This document shows, piece after piece, positions 37,109-47,463 of a stretch of 55,962 nt of DNA (the stretch's first letter is position 1; each line of letters starts with the position of its first letter). The DNA comes from Fonticula-like sp. SCN 57-25. Lineage: Eukaryota > Nucleariida > Rotosphaerida. The stretch spans positions 1-55,962 of the forward strand of contig MEDX01000012.1 of NCBI GenBank assembly GCA_001724245.1. The letters run 5' to 3'. The translations under genes and the position numbers were made by a program. The notes beneath the pieces were generated by a model that was given only the letters and a program-made list of their open reading frames with translations, did no database searches and was not told the origin of the DNA.

Positions 37109-38942
37109 ATGGCCAAGCCCGTTCATAACGTACGCGCGCGGCTTCTTGCGCAGCACTCGTTCTTTCAGCGCTCATTTATCGGCTTGCTAGTTTGATAAGG
37201 ATGGCCTTACAATTCAGGAGCTGGTAGAGTCTGGCCAGGGCCTCACCTACGATGACTTTTTGGTTCTCCCCGGCTACATCGACTTTACTTCGGACAGCGT
37301 TGTCCTCACGTCCAAGCTTACGAAGAAGATTTCGCTCCGCACTCCGTTTGTCAGCTCGCCCATGGACACTGTGACCGAGGCCGACATGGCGATCAACATG
37401 GCCGTACGTGCTCTCGCATGGAGCACGTGGCAATGAAGTTGACACTCTGCTAGTTGATGGGTGGTATCGGTATTCTTCACCACAACTGCTCGATTGAGGA
37501 GCAGACCGAGATGGTTGAGACTGTCAAGGTGCGCCTGGGGCCAAGCTTTAGTGGGAAAGGGATTACACAAAAGGCGAGGATTAGATCGTTCCGTGCACCA
37601 CTCAGACTCCGCAATGGTGACTCACCGGATATACACTTCAGTCTTAATGAGCCTATTTCTTTACCTCTCTTTCTCTGCTTTTCCGTTTTCCTTTTTTGGA
37701 TACTTACCGTGGCTGTGTTCGAAGAAATACGAGAATGGCTTTATTACGAACCCCCAGACGCTGAGCCCCACGCACACCATTGCGGACGTGCTCGCGATCA
37801 AGAACAAGTTTGGTTTCTGCGGTGTTCCGATTACTGAGAACGGCAAGATGCGCAGCACGCTCGTCGGCATCGTGACTAGCCGCGACATTGACTTTATTGA
37901 GGACGAGACTGTTCTGCTCAAGGACGTCATGATCCCCTTCTCTGAGCTTGTTGTTGCGCGCGTCGGCGTCACCCTCGCCGAGGCGAACGAGATGCTCCGC
38001 CGCTCCAAGAAGGGCAAGCTCCCGATCATCGATGGCGACAACAAGCTTGTTGCCCTCATCTCCCGCTCTGACATGAAGAAGAACCGCGACTTCCCGCTCG
38101 CCTCCAAGGACGCGCACAAGTCGCTCCTCGTCGGCGCCGCCATTTCGACGCGCGAGGACGATCGCGTTCGCCTTGCGTCGCTCGTCAAGGCCGGTCTCGA
38201 CGTTTGCGTTATTGACTCGTCCCAGGGCAACTCTGTGTGGCAGGTCGACATGATCAAGCACATCAAGGCCACCTACCCCGACCTCCAGGTGATTGCCGGC
38301 AATGTTGTGACCCAGAGGCAGGCGCTTTCGCTGATCGAGGCTGGCGCTGATGCGCTCCGCGTCGGCATGGGCAGCGGCTCCATCTGCATCACGCAGGAGG
38401 TAATGGCGTGCGGCCGGCCGCAGGGCACCGCCGTGTACAAGGTCTCTCAGTTGGCGAGCCAGTATGGCGTCCCCGTCATTGCTGACGGCGGCGTCGGCAC
38501 TGTCGGCCACATTGCCAAGGCTCTCCTTATGGGCGCCAGCTGCGTCATGATGGGCTCGCTCCTCGCCGGCACCACCGAGGCCCCCGGCACCTACTTTTAC
38601 CACGACGGCAAGCGCGTCAAGAAGTACCGCGGTATGGGCTCGATCGACGCCATGGAGAAGGGCAAGAATTCGCAGAAGCGCTACTTTTCGGAGGGCGACC
38701 AGACGCTCGTCGCGCAGGGCGTGTCGGGCGCCGTCGTCGACAAGGGCTCCATCCGCAAGTTTGTCCCGTACCTCGTGACTGGCCTGCAGCACAGCCTCCA
38801 GGATATCGGATACGCCTCGGTCGATGCGCTCCAGGCGGCCGTTAACGCCCAGGAGGTCCGCTTTGAGAAGCGCACCGTCGCCGCGCAGGTTGAGGGTGGT
38901 GTGCACGGTCTCTTGTCCTATGAGAAGAGGCTCTTTTCGTAA
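37109..38942 (+). CDS. Inosine-5'-monophosphate dehydrogenase
   Basis: Exons 37109-37129 (only seven codons), 37200-37403, 37454-37528, 37725-38942 give 505 residues (human IMPDH2 514). It oxidises IMP to XMP, the rate-limiting step of guanine nucleotide synthesis. Visible are the N-terminal [15 protein letters not shown], the tandem CBS (Bateman) region ([41 protein letters not shown]), the active-site loop [10 protein letters not shown] with catalytic Cys near residue 321, the IMP-binding [14 protein letters not shown], and the flap [10 protein letters not shown]. The third intron is 196 nt, long for this window. A poly(A) signal follows at 39037. Confidence 0.97.
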
Positions 38943-39036
38943 AGGAGAGGCCTTTGTGAGAGAGAGAAATTGAGTTATACTGGCTTTCTTTGTCCCTCTT
39001 TGGTTACCTTTCTTTATATACTTTACGTTCTAGTCA

Positions 39037-39042
39037 AATAAA
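39037..39042 (+). terminator. Polyadenylation signal of IMPDH gene
   Basis: AATAAA 95 bases after the IMPDH stop codon. Confidence 0.55.
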
Positions 39043-39191
39043 AGCATTGTATTCAGTTATTTTATTGCTCGGCCACACTGTGCAGTAGGGGATTATCCAT
39101 AAGGTGGGGTTAACATGCTGGGAAAAGGGTTGTTTATATTTGCTGGCGGGATCGTTATGCAGCTGGCATTTTAATGATGACGGGTGAGAAG

Positions 39192-42142
39192 CTAGTTCGC
39201 GGTGGCGATGCTGTTTCCGACGGCGACGAGCGTCTCAATCTAAACCAAAAGCCAGTGAGCAAAAGAGAACAAAGAGGGCACTGCACAGCCACGCCTGCGT
39301 ACCTGCTTGCTCGAGTTGTCGAGCAGGTCGGCGTCAAACTTGATCTTGTTCTTTTCAGTGATCATAATGACGGTGGAGCCGCCAAAGGCAAAGTAGCCGA
39401 GCTCGTCCATCCTCGCGATGCGCTTGCCGGGCACGGCGGTGATGTTGATGGAGCCGACCATCATGGCGCCGATGATGACGAGGGCGACCTTTCCGAACGC
39501 CTCGGACTGGATCTCGGTGACGATGCGCTTGTTCTCGGTGTAGACGTTGACGTCGCCCCGGACCGCCATGGGGTTGACGGTGAAGAGATGGTTGCCCGTG
39601 GGCCGCATCTCGCCGAGGACGCCGTCGACGGGGCTGTGAAACCTGTGGTAGTCCTGGGGCGCGAGCCTAAAGATGCACATTGACCCGCCGCTGTAGTGCT
39701 GGGCCATCTCCTTGCTGTCAAAGAGGTGCTCGAGGGAGAACTCGCTGCCCTTGACCCACACGCGCGTCGCCTCGTCGATGGTCGGGAAGACCATGGTGCG
39801 CGCGTCGGCAGCACTGACAAGCACGCGCGGGTCGGGCGACGCGAGCTGCCGCGCCGACGGCTTGAGCTTGCGGTAAAAGAACTCGTTGAACGTCTTGAAG
39901 CTATCGAGCGGGTCCAGGATCTCCTCCGTGTTGAGCTTGTGGAACTTGATAAACGACGGGATCGACTTGGCGCTCGCGGGGTCGTCAAACTTGCGCCCCT
40001 GCTTGACCGACTGCGCGATAAAGATGTCGCGGATCGCCTTCTGGTCGAGGCCCTTGCGCGACGTCGTCTGGTACAGCAGGCGGATGCCGAGGCGAACGTA
40101 GCTCGGCATCTCCTCGTCGTGCAGGCGGCCGTCGCGGCGGTCGCGCACAAGAATGTTGGCGTTACCCTTGGACGCGTCGTACACGCCGCGCGTCATAAAA
40201 TTAACCGCGCGGCCGATCCAGCCCTTGCGCGCGTACGCCTCAGAGATGAGGCCGCCAACGACGAGGCGGTCGACAACTTCGGGCTTGAACGTCGCCGACA
40301 GGGCCAGGTGAACGAGCGCGTCGCGGTCGCCCTTCGGAAGAGGCTTGTTGCTGGAAGGGACACAGCGTCAGAACGGGTAGCGACAGAAGAAGTCGCAAGA
40401 GACGCCAAACACAAAAATGGCACAAAACACGCCAAAGTGGCTCAAAAAAGACACAAAAGACACAAAATGGCCCCAATAAGCACAAGCTCAATGCCCAAAA
40501 ACTGCAACAAGTTCTCTTGCGTACGTCAGCGGGTCGCGCTCGAGGGTGAGCAGCCTGCTGTCCGACTCGTGCGCGATGCTATCGAGGCACTTGGAGAGCT
40601 CATCGAACGTGAGGCACGTCTCCCCCTTCTGACAGAACGACTGGAAGATCGTCTCGGCCTGCTCCTCGCTCAGCGTCGACCCGAGCTCGTCGAGCAGCGT
40701 CGCAAACTCCATCAGGTTAATCGTGCCGTTGCCGTCAGAGTCAAACTGCTCGGCGAGCTTGACAAAGAAGCGACGCTTCAGCTCCTCGTACGGCACAAAC
40801 TTGGTCTGGAAGTGGATGAGCGACGTCTGGCCGCCGTTCTGAGCGCGAAAAGGGGGATGATTTGTGAGTAAAAGTGACGGGCAAAGCGGCAAATGCACGC
40901 ACATCCTTCTTGAGGTCGAGCTTGTACGTCCACTGCTGCTCGGTCTCGTCGAGAACGCTGCTGACCATGATTGAGGCGGAGCCCAAAAAGTCGTTGTTGG
41001 AGAGGCGGTCGTAGTCGTAGACGGAGAAGCGGATGGGGAACTGCTTGTCGCCGGCCATGATGGGCAGCAGGATGCGCTCGTTGAACGTGGGGTTCTGGGA
41101 GTGCTTGATGATGCGCGTCTTGTACGTGTGTGTGCTAAACATCACAATCACAAAGGGATCGCAGTCAAAGGTGAGCGACTTGGGGTTGTCCGACGGCAGG
41201 TTGGTGCAGCGCAGCACGTCGAGCTCGAGCACGCCAATGACAGACTTGATCTCGTCGAGCGACAGCTTGAGGTGGTCCGTGCTCGGGCTCTCGTCCACGA
41301 CCGGGGCCGATGCATCGCTCGCAGTCGCAGAGAACGAGTCGGGGACGTGGCTCATGAGCACAGTGCGGCCGTGTACAACAATGCGGCCGGCGCGGAACTC
41401 GATGTCGCCGTTCTTAGTGCTCGGCTTGCCGTGCTCGTCATTCAGAGGAACCCACTGAGAAAGAAGGGTCAGCAACAAAGTCTGCAAAAATATTTCGAAA
41501 GCAATTAAAGACCAAGATGTGCTGGCACATCGCACGACGGCTATATAGTCACTACAAAATAAAACGCCCTTTCTCGTGAGACGCCACGCACCTTGGCCTT
41601 TTCGGCATCAAAGTTGCCCAACTTTGCGACCTTGATCGACACCTAGCACGAGCGAGCGTCAGTTCTCTCCCCCGCCTCGCCGCAACGCACCTCGCCGAGG
41701 AACTCCTTGCCAACAAAGTCCTTGTCCCACACGCGCAGCCTCAGCTCCGCGGCGTCCATGTGCACCTCGGGGATGGAGCTGACCGCACCACATAAGGCGT
41801 TAGCGACACGTCACTAGAGTGAAAGCCGCGCACAAGTCCATAAAGTAATCCCACTTGGGGTTCAGGTTCTTGAGCACAACGGGCGTCGCCTGCTTTGACA
41901 GAGCCTTTTTATCGCCCGGCACGACGATCTCGCAGCGCGCGTAGGGATCGCTGAGGCCTGTAAAAGGGGCGGAGGAAGGGGTTTAGCACACTGCCGGCAG
42001 CAATCTTCGGACAGGTATTCGCCGTTCCGCATAAATACAACACAGGAAGCAGCAAAAAGCTATATTCAACAGAGACATACGTACCATTCGCATCTTTGGC
42101 GAGGAGATTCCTCGCTCCGACAATGTGGACCCGAATATCCAT
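39192..42142 (-). CDS. Phosphatidylserine decarboxylase with two C2 domains and an EF-hand
   Basis: Exons: 42142-42085, 41957-41834, 41778-41691, 41642-41592, 41454-40903, 40838-40525, 40350-39303, 39239-39192; 760 residues. A first C2 domain starts at the N-terminus (IRVHIVGARNLLAKDANG, GLSDPYARCEIV). A second C2 follows (GVLELDVLRCTNLP, CDPFVIVMF). An EF-hand region has the loop DSDGNGTINLME. The decarboxylase domain has FHSPVDG and the self-cleaving FGGST motif, cleaved between Gly and Ser to give the pyruvoyl cofactor. The order matches yeast PSD2 and plant PSD2/3, which make phosphatidylethanolamine at endomembranes and respond to calcium or membrane. No mitochondrial presequence is present. 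Several introns exceed 125 nt. Confidence 0.92.
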
Positions 42143-42664
42143 GGCAATCGCAGCACTTGGCTCACTTGCTTACGCTGGGGGGCGACGGGCGAAGTCAGGC
42201 ACACAACTGACCAATGGCGTCGCTGGAATCCGTCCAAATATGTGGTCGGAGGCAGTCGGGCCATTGGCTGGCTGCGGATTGCTGAGAGAAGTCGGCCAAT
42301 GGTGGCAAAGGACAGGGCGCGCAGGCGGTGATGAAGTACTGCATGGTTTGGGCAGCATGCTGTATGGAGGATAGCATGCAGTAGCAAACAGCACGCTGAA
42401 AGGCATGCTGTAGGGAGGATGGCTGGGTATTACTGTAGCTGACACTATCGGGCACGACGAGCGTTCTCGCGCGGATCACTGCCGCAGGGCGACTGCTGGC
42501 AACACAAATACGCAATACATATATGTATCATAATGGTTAAACTACACAAAAAATGATAAAACCCTCACTTATAATCAGATATACGGTTTATTTCTGTCAC
42601 AATGCTTTGGTTTTCTTTTTACTTTAACAATGATGCCCACTCGAATTCGCCGCATACCGGCCAT
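42143..42664. promoter_or_regulatory. PSD promoter with CCAAT boxes and an 18-bp direct repeat
   Basis: CCAAT at 42211, its inverse at 42263 and CCAAT at 42296 lie within 160 bp upstream of the PSD start. An 18-bp direct repeat follows at 42355 and 42403. The remainder up to the SDF2 stop is AT-rich and non-coding. Confidence 0.5.
42355..42420. repeat. 18-bp direct repeat (one mismatch)
   Basis: GCATGCTGTATGGAGGAT at 42355-42372 recurs as GCATGCTGTAGGGAGGAT at 42403-42420, with a partial AGCATGCAGTAGC between them. Confidence 0.8.
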
Positions 42665-43306
42665 CTAATAGTTCTTGTCGGCAATATAAAGGCCTTCCAT
42701 TGCCATCCAGATCGCGTTGGCGTCCCTGGGCTTTGCGTGCACCTCGAGCTGACCGGGAATCGGGTTCGAGTACCTGAACCGCGCATCAATGGCCAAGTAC
42801 AGCCCGGTATCCTTGTGCTTTAGGCGCACGCCCTTCTCGCGCGTCCAGTGCGTGTCTGCCGTGTCGATGCACTCGACAATCCAGTTATCGCCGTCGTCGC
42901 TGTTGTACCAGTCGCCATAGCACGACACCTCCTGCTTGCCGGAGAGCGGCGCGACATGGCGGTGCGAATGGAGCAGACGGCCCGTCAATTGGTGGCGGAG
43001 GCGGACAACAGAATTGCACTTGATCGGAACGCCGCGCTCGCACGTCGGGTTCCCGTGGCCGCCGTCCACAGCAAAGTAGCTATTGGGGTCATTGTTCTCC
43101 GGGAAGCCCGTCACGGACTGCTGCCCGCTGCCCGTCCCGTACGGGATCTCGTGCGAGTGAAGCTTTGCACCGGTCGCCTTGTGCGTGAGCTTCAAAGCGC
43201 TGCCGCACGTCACGTAGAGAAACTCCTCGTCCACCTCGGCGGACACTGCGAGAAGCAGCGCCGCCAGCAACAGGGCGCCCGTCGCCCGCGCCATCACCTT
43301 CGCCAT
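42665..43306 (-). CDS. SDF2-like ER protein with MIR domains
   Basis: Single exon, 213 residues, the size of human SDF2 (211). The N-terminal signal peptide (ATGALLLAALLLAVSA) is followed by three MIR repeats: VTCGSALKLTHKATGAKLHS, CNSVVRLRHQLTGRLLHSH, EKGVRLKHKDTGLYL. The SGQQSVTGF and DGDNWIVE blocks are characteristic. SDF2 proteins reside in the ER lumen and assist protein O-mannosylation quality control and chaperone complexes. It ends ADKNY without a KDEL-type signal, so retention may rely on a partner such as an ERdj3-type J protein. MAKVMARATG was taken as the start; an upstream in-frame extension lacks a sensible signal peptide. Confidence 0.92.
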   Translation of the reverse strand: MAKVMARATGALLLAALLLAVSAEVDEEFLYVTCGSALKLTHKATGAKLHSHEIPYGTGSGQQSVTGFPENNDPNSYFAVDGGHGNPTCERGVPIKCNSVVRLRHQLTGRLLHSHRHVAPLSGKQEVSCYGDWYNSDDGDNWIVECIDTADTHWTREKGVRLKHKDTGLYLAIDARFRYSNPIPGQLEVHAKPRDANAIWMAMEGLYIADKNY

Positions 43307-43504
43307 CGCACAGAACCGGCAACAATGATGATGGTCACAGGCTTGCCACAGCCGTGTCGGCATCCACGTCGCAGTACTGCCACGTCACGTGCCGAGATAT
43401 GAGCTCATTTTTTGTGATAAGGCGACGCTCTTCTCAACGTGTCCTGCGTCACTCGACTTGGACGCCCCCCCTCTTTGCGACGATCCCACGCTGCCCAAAT
43501 CGCC
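43307..43504. promoter_or_regulatory. Bidirectional promoter (SDF2 and ISCU) with TCACGTG
   Basis: 198 bp separate the divergent start codons. A TCACGTG element lies at 43385-43391. Confidence 0.45.
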
Positions 43505-44052
43505 ATGCTGAGTGTTAAGCTTGTTCGCGCCGGTGCCTCGTCGCCCGCCTCGCGCTCTCTCCTTGCGAGCACCTCTGGCTCCCTTCGCCACTACCACGAA
43601 AAGGTCATTGACCACTACGAGAAGCCTCGCAACGTTGGCTCGTTTGCCAAGGGCGCGAGCGACGTCGGCACGGGCCTCGTGGGCGCGCCCGCCTGCGGCG
43701 ACGTCATGCGCCTCCAGATCAAGGTTGACAAGGGCGGCAAGATTGTTGATGCGCGCTTCAAGACGTTTGGGTGCGGGTCGGCCATCGCCAGCTCGTCGTT
43801 GGCCACCGAGTGGATTATTGGAAAGACCCTCGACGAGGCTGGGACCATTAAGAACACGGATATTGCTAGGGAGCTCTCGTTGCCGCCCGTGAAGCTTCAC
43901 TGCTCAAGTGCGTATTTTGCCGCTCTCTTTTTGCCGCGAATTTGGGGTGGCTAAACCTTGTAATAGTGCTAGCCGAGGACGCGATCAAGAAGGCGATCGC
44001 CGACTTTAAGACGCGCAGCGTGGCCAAGACGGCGCAGGTCGCCACTGCGTAA
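43505..44052 (+). CDS. ISCU: ISCU iron-sulfur cluster scaffold, mitochondrial
   Basis: Exons 43505-43907 and 43967-44052 give 162 residues. The N-terminal ~25 residues are basic and Ser/Ala-rich, as expected for a mitochondrial presequence. The IscU domain begins YHEKVIDHYEKPRNVGSF. The three cluster-ligand cysteines are in GAPACGDVM, FKTFGCGSAIASSS and VKLHCSMLAEDAI; the chaperone-binding LPPVK motif is intact. The protein assembles [2Fe-2S] clusters on the NFS1-ISD11 complex for transfer. The terminal exon restores CSMLAEDAIKKAIADF in frame. A poly(A) signal follows at 44148. Confidence 0.97.
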
Positions 44053-44497
44053 GTGTATGCTCAGTTTTAGAAAGGTAGGGAGGCGTAGTGTACGATTAGC
44101 AGGCTCGGGCAATATTGGCCTCATTGGGCATGCGCCAGTCAAGTGTAAATAAAGCAGCCCTTTAATATTCACATGTGGACAGTATATTGGAACATAGCTG
44201 TGCATATTTCTTTGCTACAACTGCGGCGAAAGCGACACCCATATGAGTCCATTTGCGCTTGAGTACCTGCGAACACCAGGACGCGATTGTAATCTACAAC
44301 CACAGTCTCAATACTGTAGCACTCTAGGAAAGCACCCTTTCTGTGCAACATAGCAGCATATTTGTTGCAAATAGTCTCTATTCCACAGACGCTGTGAAAC
44401 ATAGGATAGCGGTGGACCGCCTACCCGCGCGACTGCTCCTGACTACTCCTTGGCATCCTGTTCTGATTCAGTTTGCAGATTGCATCGCTCACTGACG
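44053..44497. other. Intergenic: ISCU 3' region and DnaJ promoter
   Basis: 445 bases with the AATAAA at 44148 and nothing else recognisable; no coding sequence supported. Confidence 0.5.
44148..44153 (+). terminator. Polyadenylation signal of ISCU gene
   Basis: AATAAA about 95 bases after the ISCU stop codon. Confidence 0.55.
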
Positions 44498-45928
44498 ATG
44501 GCGGCGGCACACACTGAGCTGTACGATCTCTTGGGCGTCGCGCCTTCGGCGACGCCGCAAGAGATCAAAAAGGCTTACTACAAGTTGTCCCTTCGCTGGC
44601 ATCCCGACAAGAACCCCGGCGATGCGGAAGCCGAGGAGCAGTTTAAAAAGATCAGCCTCGCTTACCAGGTCCTCTCTGACGAAGAGCGTCGCAAGCGCTA
44701 TGACGAGGTCGGCGAGGATAACGAGCCGTCAGACTTTAACGCGCAAGAGTTCTTTAACCAGATGTTTGGCGGCGGTCGCTTCGAGGTGCGCCTGCTCATA
44801 TGCCCTCGCTTCTATGGCCACTGACGTGCGCGCAGTCGTTCGTTGGGTTACTTGGCGGCGTCCTCGACGTGGCCGAGATGACGCCGGAAGATGCAAAGGA
44901 AGTGAGGGATCACAGGGTGGGCAAGCTCTACTCGCAGCTGGTCGTGCGCCTGCAGCCATTCGTAGACGGTACGAGGCGCGGTCGGGAGAATGGCGCGGGA
45001 TGCCATTGGCTCACTTTGATGTCGCAGGCCACAAGGACCAGTTCATGCAGAACCTAGAGACAGAGTTGATCGAGCTCGTCCAAGAAAGTTACGGGCCCGA
45101 AATTGTAAACGCCCTTGGGTATATTTACGCACAAAAGGCTCGGCAAGCGCTTGGCGCCAAGTCGGTACGATAAATTTGCGCAATGTAGCTTGGTTTGCTG
45201 CTTTTTGCATAGTACCAGTGCAAAGTGTAGCGCTTTTCTGCGGCTTTAATTACTGGCTTTGGTTATCTTTGTATTTCAATGTTTTTTTTTGTTTATTATA
45301 GTGGAATGTTTTTTCTCTTGCTTTACATTGCGACATATTTATGTCTTCTTTTCGCTTACGGCGCTCATTTTGATACATTCATCGCTTTTCCGCGCTCTTC
45401 CTCCCTTCCATTTCATATTTTTCCTTCATTATCTTACTCTACTTTTAGGTACTTGGCTGGAAGCGCTTCTACCACAACACGCGCGAAAACTTCCACATGG
45501 TCCACGAGACTGTCGGCTTTATCCGCGCGACGGTCGCGATGCAGCAGAGCGCGCAAAACTACGAGCGCGTTCAGCAGGCTGCCCCCGACGACACGGTGCT
45601 CAAGTCGCAGCTTGAGCAGGACATTGCCAAGCGGAGTGTCTCGCTCTTCTGGCGCATGAACAAGCTCGACATTGAGTCGACGGTGCGCGAGGTGTGCGAG
45701 CTCGTGCTGGAGGACGCCGGCGTGCTCGCGGCCGACAGGCACAAGCGCGCCGAGGCAATGCTCGCCATGGGGAATCTCTTTTTGAAAATCAAGCCGGACG
45801 GGTCGGGCGCGCCCTTTGTCGTCCAGGAGGTGCCGCAGGCGCTGCACACCGACTCGCACCAGGCGCCGCAGACGCAGCAGGAGACGCCGCCAGAGCTGCC
45901 GCCAAGACCTAGCGGGTCGGCACAATAA
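44498..45928 (+). CDS. DnaJ (Hsp40) protein with DnaJ-X domain
   Basis: Exons 44498-44785, 44836-44968, 45028-45164, 45449-45928 give 345 residues. The N-terminal J domain (~6-70) includes the HPD tripeptide in [11 protein letters not shown] and ends [11 protein letters not shown]. The [16 protein letters not shown] segment follows, then the X domain ([53 protein letters not shown]). This matches the Caj1/Djp1 and plant DnaJ-X group, cytosolic or ER-associated Hsp70 co-chaperones. The C-terminus is Gln/Pro-rich. The last intron is 284 nt and T-rich, the longest found. An AATAAA (45924-45929) overlaps the TAA stop. Confidence 0.92.
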
Positions 45929-45929
45929 A
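45924..45929 (+). terminator. AATAAA overlapping the DnaJ stop codon
   Basis: The hexamer overlaps the TAA stop (45926-45928). If used, the 3' UTR would be very short. Confidence 0.4.
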
Positions 45930-46241
45930 GTTTTGCCTGTAGTGTTGGATATAATGGATTTCGCGGAAGACGGCATGCTAGTTTCATGGTTGGACGAGCT
46001 CCTCCAGCTGGCTTGAAAGTTGGGTGGGAACACAAAAAGAGCAAAAAAGTTTGTGTGTGGTGCTGCTCAAGACGAGTTAACATATATTTACACTCAATGT
46101 TGAGCATGTAAAAGAGTCGATGCATGTGGTCAAGACAACGCACTGCCATTATTATGCATGCTTGTTTACTAAAATAAGCGGGGCGCCGAGCTCAAACGGG
46201 GCGTTTCCCGCCACACCCCTGACTTTATCCACGTGGCCATC
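45929..46241. other. Intergenic between DnaJ and four-helix membrane protein genes
   Basis: About 310 bases, non-coding. A CCACGTGG site lies at 46230-46237, immediately upstream of the next start codon. Confidence 0.5.
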
Positions 46242-46853
46242 ATGTTACCCCAGCATCAGGCCGCGGTGCACCATGGCGCGGCTCTCATCACGGCGTTCGC
46301 AGACGCTGCACTTGTGCTATTGTTTGCGGGTCTCCAGGAGCACGACTACCCCGACCCGAAGCTGCCGAACTGGTGGGAGGCGAACGTGCTCAACTACACG
46401 TTCACGACGAGTGTGTTTGACATTGCGATCCTGACTCTGATCCGCGTCTTCCTCTTTATCTGTTTCTCGCTCTCTGTGCGCTACCTTGGCCACCCGACGC
46501 TTCTTCTCGGCTTTCTCCTCTTTTCAAGCAGCTTTTCGCTTACCAAGGCGGCGGTCATGACACGGCTGCACGGCGTCGGATGGGCATCCCTCGCGGTCGC
46601 CTACGTCAGCTCCGCCATGTCGCTCGTCGAGATCGCCCTCCTGATGATGCGGAGGAGCGCCGAAGCCAAGGCGGAGGAGGAGGGCCTGCTGGCGGGGGGG
46701 CACTCGGGGATGTTTGAGGACGGCGACGGCGCGGAAAAGCAGCCGGTCAGCGGATCGCGCGCTTTTTACACGGGGAGCAGAACAGAATCGTCGTTCGGGG
46801 GGAGCAGCACCGCAAACCAAAGCGGGGGGCATATTAATATTAACGCGGATTGA
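46242..46853 (+). CDS. Small four-helix membrane protein, TMD0-like
   Basis: Single exon, 203 residues from MLPQHQAAVHH. Four hydrophobic helices are apparent: ITAFADAALVLLFAGL, FDIAILTLIRVFLFICFSLS, TLLLGFLLFSSSFSLTKAAV and SLAVAYVSSAMSLVEIALLM. The spacing, including PNWWEANVLNYTFTTSVFDI, recalls the N-terminal TMD0 region of ABCB-type half transporters, but no ATPase follows. The tail is Gly/Ser-rich and acidic. Either it is an uncharacterised stand-alone membrane protein or a TMD0-like fragment that acts separately. Function unknown. Confidence 0.6.
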   Translation: MLPQHQAAVHHGAALITAFADAALVLLFAGLQEHDYPDPKLPNWWEANVLNYTFTTSVFDIAILTLIRVFLFICFSLSVRYLGHPTLLLGFLLFSSSFSLTKAAVMTRLHGVGWASLAVAYVSSAMSLVEIALLMMRRSAEAKAEEEGLLAGGHSGMFEDGDGAEKQPVSGSRAFYTGSRTESSFGGSSTANQSGGHININAD

Positions 46854-47156
46854 CCGGGAATAGAAAGGGTGTGAAGTGAACGCGCGGAATGAATAGGAAA
46901 TCTGTATCAAAACAGCATCATTTCTCGGATCCCACTGGAAATTTGCGCCTTTTGTCATGTGCATATAGTATGCCATGCTGCAACTGTGTGTACCGCTATC
47001 GTACTGGTCGCTACGTTCGATGTGTTTGATAGAATAGATCAATATATTGCATATATAACTATTGCGTTGGGGAATGGGTGCCGTGTCCGCACTGACTACA
47101 GAAAAAGTACAATCAAATCGAGGATCGATCAGAGGGAAGAGACCGGATCGCACACA
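46854..47156. other. Convergent intergenic region, AT-rich
   Basis: About 300 bases between two 3' ends; AT-rich with no coding or RNA-gene signal seen. Confidence 0.5.
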
Positions 47157-47463
47157 TTACTCCCTAAAACATATCATAATTAGATAGAAAAATGGAAAGG
47201 GAGTGTGCGTACATGAAAGGCTTCGGGTTGTCCTGCTGGATGCGGGCGGGGCGCTTGTGGCCATCCTCAAGGTACTTGGTCTCGGACCTGCGGACCTGCA
47301 TGAGAAAGACGATCGGGAAAGAGAACGGAAATGTACGCACTTGTTCTTCTTCTGAGTGCTCGACGGAGTCAGAAAGTACTTTTGGCAGTGAATAGTTAAA
47401 AAACAAGCGAGACATTAACGCGATCCGAACCTGATAGCGAGGCGACTGGACGCTGTACAACAT
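47157..47463 (-). CDS. Tiny multi-exon gene (50 residues), unknown function
   Basis: Proposed exons 47463-47431, 47378-47341, 47287-47213, 47163-47157, all flanked by usable splice signals (donors GTTCGG, GTGCGT, GTACGC; the last intron has a CTAAT branch-like site). The product begins MLYSVQSPRYQYFLTP, contains KYLEDGHKRPARIQQD and ends NPKPFME. An in-frame upstream ATG at 47526 could add 21 residues. I recognise no family. The last exon is only 7 nt, and the second intron has two possible AG acceptors, so the model is tentative. The region does use the window's typical intron signals, which argues for a real spliced transcript. Confidence 0.4.

Noticed and set aside
37704-38906. Minus-strand open frame of about 400 residues opposite IMPDH
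   Set aside because: Antisense shadow of a conserved enzyme; no domains and repetitive Ala/Asp/Val composition.
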